Source: CAZSXU01 sp964610505 (GTDB lineage: Bacteria > Arandabacterota > Arandabacteria > JAGLYR01). Taken from it: a stretch of DNA of 54,471 bases. This document shows positions 34,622-42,771 of this stretch, one piece after another. The notes under the pieces are model-generated. The model was not told the origin of the DNA. It made no database searches and saw only the letters and a program-made list of their open reading frames with translations. Position numbers and translations under genes: made by a program. Where the stretch lies: NCBI GenBank assembly GCA_964610505.1, contig CAZSXU010000026.1, positions 1 through 54,471 of the forward strand, read 5' to 3'. Every line of letters begins with the position of its first letter. Position 1 is the stretch's first letter.

Positions 34622-34766
34622 GCCGGTCGCTCTATTCGGTTTTCAGCTGCAATTCAGGATACCCGATTGCAACTGTCTGAGCAAGCTCCGACTTGTCCGA
34701 CGCGTCCGAGGTTTCGGACGGGTCGGACGGGTCGGACGGGTCCGACCCGTCCGACGTCCGACCCCA
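34622..34766 (+). repeat. GTCCGAC repeat block, right copy
   Basis: CTCTATTCGGTT, then ACCCGATTGCAACTGTCTGAGCAA, then an expanded array of TCCGAC and its complement GTCGGAC. This array can fold on itself (GTCGGACGGGTC...GACCCGTCCGAC). It is the direct copy of 33791-33900. A decayed trace, TCCGACGCGTCGGAATTGTCCGAGG, is at about 35380-35405. Confidence 0.85.
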
Positions 34767-34828
34767 CGCCGGGCAGGATGCCCAGCCTACTTCAACACCC
34801 TTCTCCGAGATCTACTGTCTACTCTCTC

Positions 34829-34854
34829 GGATTTCGGGCACCAGCCCGAAATCC
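34829..34854 (-). terminator. Hairpin after the PsiE-like gene
   Basis: GGATTTCGGGC-ACCA-GCCCGAAATCC, an 11-pair stem three bases after the stop codon. The loop and inner stem (CGGGC-A[CT]CA-GCCCG) are the same as in the hairpin at 9471-9500, so it may belong to that repeat family. Confidence 0.6.
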
Positions 34855-34857
34855 GCC

Positions 34858-35328
34858 CTACCACTCGCATTCCTCGGGCCGAAGGTCCGCCTTCAGTTCC
34901 TTTCTAGCTCTGGCAATCAGGAAATATCCGACCGAGAGCCCCGTGATGATCGCCGCCATTCCCACCAACACCCACGGATTCGAGTCCTTGATCTCGAGGA
35001 TGATGACCTTCCGGGCAATGGCGATGAGCGCAACCAGCAGGACGATCTCGATCTGGATGTGCTTAGCGGTAATGTGGGACTTGATGATCTCCAGGAGCTC
35101 AAGGCCGATGAGAATCATCATGAAGAACCCGAACACCTCGAGCAGGTTTCGGATATCGAGGAGCATGGCGGGAGCTTTCCTGAGCTCGGAAATGAGAATC
35201 CAGGCCAGCTCGATCGTCGACAGTACGATCGCCAGCATCATGAGTAGCGCAAGAGCAATGAAGACCGTACGCTCCACCACTCTCATCAATACAAACAAAC
35301 GCTCCGGTCTTCTCTCCTGCTCGGTCAT
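34858..35328 (-). CDS. PsiE-like membrane protein
   Basis: A 156-residue protein with four membrane helices (VFIALALLMMLAIVLST, LLEVFGFFMMILIGLELLEII, IEIVLLVALIAIARKVIIL, LVGMAAIITGLSVGYFLI), the pattern and length of the phosphate-starvation-inducible PsiE family. LLEVFGFFMMILIGLELLE and ALIAIARKVII are the best conserved parts. The start at 35328 has GGGAGGG upstream. The open frame runs on upstream into transposase-derived sequence to 35907, but that extension starts a different gene family and is not part of this protein. Function of the family is not established. Confidence 0.75.
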   Translation of the reverse strand: MTEQERRPERLFVLMRVVERTVFIALALLMMLAIVLSTIELAWILISELRKAPAMLLDIRNLLEVFGFFMMILIGLELLEIIKSHITAKHIQIEIVLLVALIAIARKVIILEIKDSNPWVLVGMAAIITGLSVGYFLIARARKELKADLRPEECEW

Positions 35329-35426
35329 GGCTACGCCCTCCCTGTGCTCATATTCAACGCAAGGCATCGCCGGGTCAAGCTCCGACGCGTCGGAATTGTC
35401 CGAGGATCTAACGCTCGAAAGCACGC

Positions 35427-35450
35427 GGGTGTCCCCATTGAGGGACACCC
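35427..35450. repeat. GGGTGTCCC hairpin near the transposase remnant
   Basis: GGGTGTCCC-CATTGA-GGGACACCC, nine pairs. Next to it, about 35477-35522, are GTGACTGTCCCCACAGG and repeated CACAGGCACC. These are the kind of short palindromes found beside REP-associated transposases. Confidence 0.55.
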
Positions 35451-35505
35451 TGCATACAGCATCAAACACGAAAACGGGTGACTGTCCCCACAGGCACCCC
35501 ACAGG

Positions 35506-35847
35506 CACCAAGTGGGGGTCTCCCAGGGGGCAAGAATGAAATCGGCCTTGCCAGAGGTGGCCGGTCCGCCGGCGGGTGAGGTTGATGTGCTGCGAGTACA
35601 GCCAATGCGTGCGCCCGATAGCCGGCGAGAGCGATTCCTCCGTCTCCGGCCGAACCACCAGATGGACATGATTGGTCATGAAGCAGTAGCCGATGATCTC
35701 GAGACCATAGCGGCCAACCTGTTTCTTCAGCGTCGTGAGATAGAACTCGCGGCCGTGGTCAGAGAAAAACACCTTCCGACGATTGTTGCCCCTCTGGGTG
35801 ACGTGGTGCGGGAGATCCGGGATCACAATGCGATCGAGTCTCGGCAT
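35506..35847 (-). pseudogene. Truncated REP-associated (Y1, IS200-like) transposase
   Basis: About 114 residues match the N-terminal half of RAYT/TnpA_REP proteins: MPRLDRIVIPDLPHHVTQRG at the start, GREFYLTTLKKQ, and the HUH motif in CFMTNHVHLVV, then TGHLWQGRFHS. The match ends near 35506, before the catalytic tyrosine and the usual YIExNPVRA segment, so it cannot cut DNA. The frame then runs without a stop through palindromic and GTCCGAC-derived sequence into the PsiE-like gene. The start at 35847 is the family's usual MPR. Confidence 0.85.
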
Positions 35848-36120
35848 GCCATGGGCTGGACGCTCGGGTTGAAGACACCTCAATGGCCCCTCCCTCAGCT
35901 CGCACATCCCGTGCCGGGAAATGAAGAAAAGGGTCGGAAGCTTCTGCCATGTGGGATAGTATACCTAAATAGGTGGCTGACCCCTATTAGCCTGAGGCTG
36001 GCGGCGGCGAATCGTTCAAGGTACTATGGTGCATCACCGTCCGGGCCGGAACGGGGGACCGTGGCTCATTCCGCATGGAGCTCGGCCCCGCCCACAACCG
36101 TACTGCAGAGGAGGACGCGC

Positions 36121-37833
36121 GTGGAACTTGAAACGAGAGTCGCCTACTTCTCGATGGAGATCGGCCTTGAGCAGGGGATGCCGACCTACAGCGGCGGCCT
36201 GGGTATCCTGGCCGCGGATACGATTCGCTCGGCGGCGGATCTCAAGATCCCAATGGTGGCGGTAACCCTCCTTCACCGGAAGGGCTATTTCTACCAGAAG
36301 TTGGACGACTCCGGCCTGCAAACCGAGGAGCCCGTGGACTGGCCGGTGGACGACTTCCTGGAGGAAACCGAGGGCCGGGCCACCGTGGCGCTCGAAGGGG
36401 AAACCGTTCACGTTCGCGCGTGGAAATACGACGTGGAGGGGATCGGTGGGTATAAGGTCCCGGTCTACTTTCTGGATACCGATCTGCCCGAGAACTCCGA
36501 TGGATTCCGAACGCTGACGCACTGCCTCTATGGCGGGGACGCGCGATACCGCATCTGCCAGGAGGCCGTCCTGGGAATCGGCGGCATTCGAATCCTCCGC
36601 AGCCTCGGGCACCGCGACCTTCGACTCTTCCACCTGAACGAGGGGCACGCGGGGTTCCTCACGCTGGAGATTCTGAAGGAACACCTCGAACACGCGGGCA
36701 AGCGAACGTTCGACGACGCCGACATCGAGGCGGTACGAAAACGGTGCGTGTTCACGACGCACACGCCCGTGCCGGCCGGCCACGACCAGTTTCCGGTGGA
36801 TCAGGTGAGGGGCATCCTCGGGGACCACCCGATTTTCGACAGGCTCGACGTCATCTGCTGCGACGACCTGCTGAACATGACCTACCTGTCGCTGGCCTTC
36901 AGCCACTACGTGAACGGGGTCGCAAAGAAACACGGCGAGGTCTCGAGTCTTATGTACGCGCCACACACGATCGACGCCATCACCAACGGCGTCCATGCTG
37001 CAACGTGGACGTCGGAGTTCTTCGGGGAGCTGTTCGACCGCCACATCCCGGGCTGGAAGGAAGACAACTTCAGTCTTCGCTACGCGCTGAATATCCCGAA
37101 GGACGAAGTCTGGGCCGCGCACCGCGAGGCCAAGAAGGAGTTGCTCCAGTTCGTCAACCGCGAGACCAATGCCGGGATGGATCAGGACATCCTTACCCTC
37201 GGGTTCGCGCGGCGGGCCACCACCTACAAGCGTGGAGACCTTCTATTCCAAGACGTCGAGCGACTCCGCCGAATCTCACGCGACGTCGGGAACATCCAAG
37301 TCGTTTTCGCCGGCAAGGCCCATCCCCGGGACAAAGGTGGAAAGAAGATCATCCAGCGGGTGTTCGAAGCCAAGAAGGCACTCGGCCACGATGTTCGAAT
37401 CGCATACCTCGAGAACTACGATCGCAGTCTGGGCAAGCTGGTCACGGCCGGGGTGGACGTGTGGCTCAACACGCCCCAGCCGCCGTTGGAGGCGTCGGGA
37501 ACCAGCGGGATGAAGGCCGCCCTCAACGGGGTCCCGTCCCTGAGCGTCCTTGACGGATGGTGGATCGAAGGACACATCGAGGGAGTCACGGGATGGTCGA
37601 TCGGAGAGGACCGAGCGCGATCCGGCGAGGAGGTCGATCGGTCTCGGGACGCATCGTCCCTGTACGAGAAGGTCGAGAACGTGATCATCCCGCTCTACTA
37701 CGGCCATCGGGACGCCTTCGTCAACGTGATGTGCCATTCGATCGCGCTGAACGGCTCCTTCTTCAATACGCAGAGAATGATGCAACAGTACGTCCTGCGC
37801 GCGTATTTCCTCCAGGCTCCCAGGATTACATGA
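36121..37833 (+). CDS. glgP: Alpha-glucan phosphorylase (short GlgP form)
   Basis: A 570-residue protein of the short bacterial/archaeal glucan phosphorylase group, releasing glucose 1-phosphate from glycogen or maltodextrin. The N-terminus VAYFSMEIGLEQGMPTYSGG and GGLGILAADTIRSAADL are diagnostic. HLNEGHAGF, FTTHTPVPAGHD and the PLP-lysine region EASGTSGMKAALNG (Lys near residue 465) follow. The start is GTG at 36121 with AGAGGAGG upstream; the frame extends back to 35512 through antisense transposase sequence. It stands alone; no other glycogen gene is nearby. Its end overlaps the convergent SLC13 gene by 8 bases. Confidence 0.9.
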   Translation: MELETRVAYFSMEIGLEQGMPTYSGGLGILAADTIRSAADLKIPMVAVTLLHRKGYFYQKLDDSGLQTEEPVDWPVDDFLEETEGRATVALEGETVHVRAWKYDVEGIGGYKVPVYFLDTDLPENSDGFRTLTHCLYGGDARYRICQEAVLGIGGIRILRSLGHRDLRLFHLNEGHAGFLTLEILKEHLEHAGKRTFDDADIEAVRKRCVFTTHTPVPAGHDQFPVDQVRGILGDHPIFDRLDVICCDDLLNMTYLSLAFSHYVNGVAKKHGEVSSLMYAPHTIDAITNGVHAATWTSEFFGELFDRHIPGWKEDNFSLRYALNIPKDEVWAAHREAKKELLQFVNRETNAGMDQDILTLGFARRATTYKRGDLLFQDVERLRRISRDVGNIQVVFAGKAHPRDKGGKKIIQRVFEAKKALGHDVRIAYLENYDRSLGKLVTAGVDVWLNTPQPPLEASGTSGMKAALNGVPSLSVLDGWWIEGHIEGVTGWSIGEDRARSGEEVDRSRDASSLYEKVENVIIPLYYGHRDAFVNVMCHSIALNGSFFNTQRMMQQYVLRAYFLQAPRIT

Positions 37834-39619
37834 AGACGAGGTAGATGAAGGCAACGGCGACGGCCAGGAAGAGAACCGACATGATCCCGCCCGCCTTCAG
37901 GTAGTCGGCGTTGCGGTAGCCCCCGGGCGACATCAGTAGAGCGTTGACCTGGTGGGTCGGAAGAACGAAGGAATTGGACGCGCACACCGCCACCAGCAGC
38001 GCCAGACCCCTCGGATCAAGATCGCTCATGTGTCCCATGATCATCACCAGCGGGACCAGAAGAACGGTGGCCGCGGCGTTGGAAATGAACAGGGAGAACA
38101 CCGTAGCGAGCACGCCGACGCCGGCGAGAATCCAGATCGGGTGATTCCCGTGGAGAAGGAGCATCATCTGATGAGCCACGAAATTCGCCGCCCCGGTTTT
38201 CTCCATAGCGATCCCCAGGGGAATCAGGCCCGCGAGCAGGAAGACGGTCCGCCAGTCGACGGCCCGGTAGGCTTCGTCGATGGGAACAATCCGCAGGAGG
38301 ATCATCGCAACCGCTCCGCTCAGTAGGCTCAGGGAGAGGTGGACGCCCGAGAGAGCAAGGGCGATGGCCCCCAGAAAGCAGAGCGAGGCGGTAAAGGGTT
38401 TGCCCCGGCCCGTCGTCTCCGGCGATTCGATAGGCGTCGCCAGCACGAAATGAATATTGTCCGCCATGGCCCGGACGTTACCCCAAGGGCCATGGACGAA
38501 GATGGCCTCGCCGGGCCGCAATTCCTGGTCGGAGAAATCGCGACGCTCCTCCTTATCGCCGATCAGTGTCATGATGGGTTCCACGCCCCATTTCTTCCGC
38601 ATCTCGATCTCGCGAAGCGTCTTACCCGCAACGGGCGAGCGAGGCGGGATGATGACCTCGGCGAATCCGCCGCTCTCCCCGCTCTGCAGGGCTTTGAACC
38701 GGTAGGCGAACGGGCGGACCTGCAGATCGAAGTCGTCGACGAACCGTTCGACGTCGGCCAGCTTTCCGAGAAGAGCCACCTCCTGCCCCGAGCGGAAAGG
38801 GGTATGCCGCCAGGGTGCATAGCGGACGTCATCCCCCTCCAGGAGCGCCAGTACATTCAACCCGTAGTTCATGCGGACCTGGACCTCTTCGCGTGTTTTG
38901 CCCGAGAGCGGACTGCCCGGAGGAATGAACACTTGAAAAATCGTGGACGGGAGGTGCCAGGTTTCGATCAGATCTTCCTGGGAGTTGGCCGGGGTCTCCT
39001 CTTTCTTCCCCGCCGGGAGAACGAACTTCCTGAAAAGAAGGAAATACACGATGCCGATCGCAAGGAGCGTCGACCCGAGAGGCGTGACGGCAAACAGCCC
39101 GAACGGGGCCTCGCCCCCCTGCCGCATGAGATCATTGAGAATCAGGAGGGGACTTGAGCCGACCATGCTCAGTGTTCCCCCGAGGATCGCGGAGAATCCC
39201 ATCGGCATCAGCAGGCGCGACGCCGGGATGCGGGTGTTCTTCGAAATCCTCAGGATCGCGGGGAGAAACAGCGCCGCGGCTCCGATGTTCTGGATGAAGG
39301 CCGACAGGATTCCGATGACCGAGGAGACGAGCCCGATCAGCCGCTTCTCGCTCGAACCGGCCGCCTTCAGGATCGGTCGTGTCAGCCGATTCATGACACC
39401 CGAACGTTCAACGCCGTACCCCAGAATCATCACCGCGATGATCGAGATGACCGCACCGCTGGCCAGGCCCGAGAATGCCTCCGCAGGCTCCACCAGACCG
39501 AGCCAGGCCAGTGTGACCATGATCAGAAGCGCAATCACGTCCACGCGCAGCCATTCACTGACAAATAGGATGACGGTACCGGCCAGAACCAGAAGAACGA
39601 GGGTGATATCCGGCGTCAT
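37826..39619 (-). CDS. SLC13/ArsB-like permease with two TrkA-C domains
   Basis: A 597-residue protein. Six helices come first, including LLIMVTLAWLGLVEPAEAFSG and IGAAALFLPAILRISK. About 170 soluble residues follow (about 210-380) with two TrkA-C (RCK_C) units, recognisable as FIPPGSPLSGKTREEVQVRMNYG and IIPPRSPVAGKTLREIEMRKKWG. A second set of helices ends with SNAAATVLLVPLVMI and SNSFVLPTHQVNALLM. This layout is found in bacterial SLC13 permeases for sulfate, dicarboxylates or other anions; the substrate cannot be told. It is convergent with glgP (8-base overlap). Confidence 0.88.
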   Translation of the reverse strand: MTPDITLVLLVLAGTVILFVSEWLRVDVIALLIMVTLAWLGLVEPAEAFSGLASGAVISIIAVMILGYGVERSGVMNRLTRPILKAAGSSEKRLIGLVSSVIGILSAFIQNIGAAALFLPAILRISKNTRIPASRLLMPMGFSAILGGTLSMVGSSPLLILNDLMRQGGEAPFGLFAVTPLGSTLLAIGIVYFLLFRKFVLPAGKKEETPANSQEDLIETWHLPSTIFQVFIPPGSPLSGKTREEVQVRMNYGLNVLALLEGDDVRYAPWRHTPFRSGQEVALLGKLADVERFVDDFDLQVRPFAYRFKALQSGESGGFAEVIIPPRSPVAGKTLREIEMRKKWGVEPIMTLIGDKEERRDFSDQELRPGEAIFVHGPWGNVRAMADNIHFVLATPIESPETTGRGKPFTASLCFLGAIALALSGVHLSLSLLSGAVAMILLRIVPIDEAYRAVDWRTVFLLAGLIPLGIAMEKTGAANFVAHQMMLLLHGNHPIWILAGVGVLATVFSLFISNAAATVLLVPLVMIMGHMSDLDPRGLALLVAVCASNSFVLPTHQVNALLMSPGGYRNADYLKAGGIMSVLFLAVAVAFIYLVFM

Positions 39620-39763
39620 GCGGGGATCCTGAAGTTGTGGACTCGAACCGGCTTGCGTGAAACCTGCTCTCAGATATGTCTAATCTGCCGGAAGCTTCGA
39701 GTCAAGAGAAATGGAGAGAGAACGGGGGGATCCGGATCACGACCATCGTGACGAGTTTCGAGC

Positions 39764-40813
39764 TCAGGAGTGCCACCCTTGTGCCACAAGCAGCTCGGCG
39801 GTGTGAATCGATCCGCCCGCCGCCCCGCGCACCGTGTTATGTCCAAGCACCACGAACTTCGCATCGAAGACCGGGCAGGGACGCACCCGCCCCACGGTCA
39901 CCGTCATCCCCTCTCCCCGGTCCCGATCGAGGATCGGTTGAGGCCGGTCGTTGTCCCGCCGGACCCGAACCGGCTGGGCCGGAGAGCTCGGAAGACCGGC
40001 CACCTCCGGCGTTCCCCTGAAGTCTTCGAGAACCGAGAGGATCGCGTCGATGTCGGGCCTGCGCTCGAAGCGAACGGAAACACACTCCGTATGGCCGTCA
40101 CGAACGGGAACACGATTGCACTGTGCGCTGACCGCGAATGGGGCACTGTTGACGAGTCGACCGTCGAACGAGCCGAGCAACTTCCCCGGTTCCTCTTCGA
40201 CCTTGTCCTCTTCCCCCCCGATCCAGGGGATCACATTGCCGACGATATCCATCGAGGGCACGCCCGGGTATCCGGCCCCGGAGACCGCCTGCATCGTCAC
40301 CACGGAGACGGCGCGCAGTCCGAAGGCTTCGTGAAGCGGTTTGAGCGCCAGCATCAGCTGTGTGGTCGAGCAGTTGGGATTGGTCACGATCATGCCCTTC
40401 CAGCGGCGGCGGGTCCGCTGCAGCGAAATCAGGCCGGTGTGATCCGGATTGACTTCGGGGATGAGGAGGGGCACGTCCTCGTCCATTCGGTGGGAAGCGG
40501 CGTTGGAGCAGACAATGTATCCGGACTCGGCGAATTGTTCCTCGCTCGCCCCGGCCACGTCGGAAGGCAGGGCCGAGAACACGAGGCGGCAGTCCAGGTT
40601 CGGTTCCACGGGATCTACGGCAAGACCGGCAATGCGCTCCGGAATCGGCGTCGGAAGCAGCCAGTCGCACACCTCCCCGTACCTCGCCCCGGCGGACCGA
40701 TCCGACGCGGCGAGCGCCCTCACCTCGAACCACGGGTGCTCGCAGAGCAGCTGGACGTACCGCTGACCCACGACTCCCGTGGCACCCAGCACACCTACCG
40801 GAATAGGGTTCAT
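39764..40813 (-). CDS. asd: Aspartate-semialdehyde dehydrogenase
   Basis: A 349-residue enzyme making aspartate semialdehyde from aspartyl phosphate with NADPH, the branch point to lysine, threonine and methionine. VGVLGATGVVGQRYVQLL binds NADP; the catalytic Cys is in TNPNCSTTQ near residue 148; SGAGYPG and NRVPVRDGHTE contain the substrate and acid/base residues. The sequence resembles the archaeal/fungal type (with IGGEEDKVEEEPGKLLG), not the E. coli type. The start at 40813 has GGAGGAA upstream. It is 75 bases downstream of lysC on the same strand, giving a two-gene aspartate-pathway operon. Confidence 0.93.
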   Translation of the reverse strand: MNPIPVGVLGATGVVGQRYVQLLCEHPWFEVRALAASDRSAGARYGEVCDWLLPTPIPERIAGLAVDPVEPNLDCRLVFSALPSDVAGASEEQFAESGYIVCSNAASHRMDEDVPLLIPEVNPDHTGLISLQRTRRRWKGMIVTNPNCSTTQLMLALKPLHEAFGLRAVSVVTMQAVSGAGYPGVPSMDIVGNVIPWIGGEEDKVEEEPGKLLGSFDGRLVNSAPFAVSAQCNRVPVRDGHTECVSVRFERRPDIDAILSVLEDFRGTPEVAGLPSSPAQPVRVRRDNDRPQPILDRDRGEGMTVTVGRVRPCPVFDAKFVVLGHNTVRGAAGGSIHTAELLVAQGWHS

Positions 40814-40888
40814 TGGTTCCTCCGGAACCCGCCGGCATCCGCCTGGCAACACCTCCGGAAACCTCCGCCGGGGAACGTCCGCGCCCGA

Positions 40889-42430
40889 TCAGGGGGACGG
40901 CGGCGGTTCCGCCTTGTCTTCCAACCCCAGGTCTTTGTGAAGGAGCTGAACCGTCCGCGCCATCTGGCTCTCCGGAATGCAGAAAGACACGCTGTGCTGT
41001 GCCCCGGCCTTCGCCACGGCAATCACGCGAACCCCGTAGGACCCGAGGGCGGCCAGCGCATGAGAGACGATGCCTTTCTGATTCCATCCCGGTACACCAA
41101 CGACGGAGATGGTCGAGACCTTCTCTTTGATTCCCAGCGTGCAGCTGGAGCTGAGACGATACAGCACGGCCCCGTCCGGGCCGGTCTCCGGAGGCGGCGG
41201 ACTGGATCGGACCGGCGACAGATCCCGCCCGAACTCCCGGGAGAGAACCCCGAGACAGTGCTCCTGGTCCTGCTCCCGCACCACCAGATTCAGGTTGTGC
41301 TCGGACAGGGATTGCGAGAACATCAAAACATCGATCCCCGCCTGGCTTAAGCGCTGGAGCGCGCGGGCATCCATACGCAGCGTCCACGAATCGTCCTGGC
41401 TGCCGATGGCGATCAGGGACATACCCGTCGTGGAGATGATGGCCGGGAGAAGCTCCCGGTCCGAAGAGGGGTCCTTGACGATCAGGGTACCCGGATCCGA
41501 GGGGTGGAAGCTGCTGACCATTCGAAGCCGGATCCCGGCATCCATGACGGGCCGAATGGTCTTGGGATGGAGCACCTCGGCTCCGAAACTCGCCAGGTCC
41601 GAGGCCTCCGCGTACGTCAATTCCCTCAGCGTACGCGCCCGGGATACGATATTGGGATCGGCCGTCAGGATACCTGAAACGTCACTCCAGAGCCAGACTT
41701 CCTCCGCACCGAGACCCGCCCCGACAACGGCCGCCGAGTAGTCGCTTCCACCGCGCCCCAGGGTGGTCGTCACGCCATTTTCCGTCGCTCCGACGTACCC
41801 CGTGATAACCGGGATCACGCCGCGCTCCACGATCGGCAGAATTCGCTCCTTCAGGCGCGCCTCCGTGGAGGCCATCAACGCGCTGGCATCGCCGAAATTG
41901 TCGTCCGTTACGAGCAGCTCGGTCGCGCGCACGGCCTGGGCGCGTGAGCCGCGGTGCCTGAGAACGGCGGCAAGGATGGTGGAAGACAGCTTCTCGCCAA
42001 ACGACGCCACGGCGTCCGTACCCCGGGGAGTCAGCTCGCCCAGCACGGCGATACTCCGGTACAACCGGTCGAGGTTATGGAGCCGGTCTTCGACCGTTCC
42101 GCTGATCTCCAACCGCTCCGGACTGTCGGCAAGCAGGGTCTCGACGACTTCGTGGTGCTTCTCGAGCAGGCGGACCTTCGTCTGCCGAAAAACCACGTCG
42201 TTTCCATCGGCAGCAGCCCGCGCGCCCGCGATCAGCTGGCTGGTGACGCCCTTCATGGCGGACACAACCACTAGGGTCCCCCCGAAGGTCGCCCGGCCGC
42301 TCTGGAGCCGCTCCGGATCTGCCGGTTGAGACCTTCGCATCCGCTGAGATTGTTCGATCACGATGTCCGCCACGCGGGAAACCCGTTCTGCGCTTCCCAC
42401 GGAGCTTCCGCCGAACTTGTGTACGATCAT
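40889..42430 (-). CDS. lysC: Aspartate kinase
   Basis: A 513-residue monofunctional aspartokinase. MIVHKFGGSSVGSAER at the N-terminus, FGEKLSSTILAAVL, and TLGRGGSDYSAAVVGAGLGAEEVWLWSDVSG are kinase motifs. From about residue 320 two ACT domains follow (ISTTGMSLIAIGSQDD and ISVVGVPGWNQKGIVSHALAALG), the site of feedback inhibition by lysine or threonine. A small insertion near residue 30 (QPADPERLQSGRATF) is unusual. The start at 42430 has GGGAGAA upstream; the frame to 42664 beyond it looks non-coding. No lysine riboswitch or leader peptide was recognised upstream. Confidence 0.93.
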   Translation of the reverse strand: MIVHKFGGSSVGSAERVSRVADIVIEQSQRMRRSQPADPERLQSGRATFGGTLVVVSAMKGVTSQLIAGARAAADGNDVVFRQTKVRLLEKHHEVVETLLADSPERLEISGTVEDRLHNLDRLYRSIAVLGELTPRGTDAVASFGEKLSSTILAAVLRHRGSRAQAVRATELLVTDDNFGDASALMASTEARLKERILPIVERGVIPVITGYVGATENGVTTTLGRGGSDYSAAVVGAGLGAEEVWLWSDVSGILTADPNIVSRARTLRELTYAEASDLASFGAEVLHPKTIRPVMDAGIRLRMVSSFHPSDPGTLIVKDPSSDRELLPAIISTTGMSLIAIGSQDDSWTLRMDARALQRLSQAGIDVLMFSQSLSEHNLNLVVREQDQEHCLGVLSREFGRDLSPVRSSPPPPETGPDGAVLYRLSSSCTLGIKEKVSTISVVGVPGWNQKGIVSHALAALGSYGVRVIAVAKAGAQHSVSFCIPESQMARTVQLLHKDLGLEDKAEPPPSP

Positions 42431-42682
42431 CGGCTTCTCCCATACGTGCAATGGAAACGGCTGGGAAACCAGGAGGGCGGCCAGCCCCTTTGGCTCCGGA
42501 CCATCCCGCAGAAAGCTCCGCCGGTTCAGGATGTCTTCCCCAGAAGCAGCGCAGACGGAAGGTACTTCGGAGAATGGCGATGCAGGGAGCAGGGACAGGA
42601 TACCGCATCGGCTTCCCCCTGTCAACCGCTCACCCGCCGGTCGGGCACTCCGAGAAAATCGCAATGCGGAGTCTGAGTTTTC

Positions 42683-42710
42683 TTGACACGAAGCGTCCGA
42701 TGGCTACATT
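42683..42710 (+). promoter_or_regulatory. Candidate promoter for the prolyl aminopeptidase gene
   Basis: TTGACA (perfect, 42683-42688), 16-base spacer, TACATT (42705-42710, four of six). Transcription would begin near 42717, giving a leader of about 55 bases. Nothing else stands out in the 341-base gap after the divergent lysC. Confidence 0.55.
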
Positions 42711-42771
42711 TGGGCTGCTCGAGGAAAATGGAGAGACACAATTCACGTGCGGTCTTGAAGGGAGTCTGTAA

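Noticed and set aside
35512..36120. N-terminal extension of the glucan phosphorylase frame
   Set aside because: It is antisense to the transposase remnant; the GTG at 36121 has a strong ribosome-binding site and gives the family's N-terminus.
42431..42771. Lysine riboswitch before lysC
   Set aside because: The gap is long enough, but I could not find the conserved core or a terminator-antiterminator pair.
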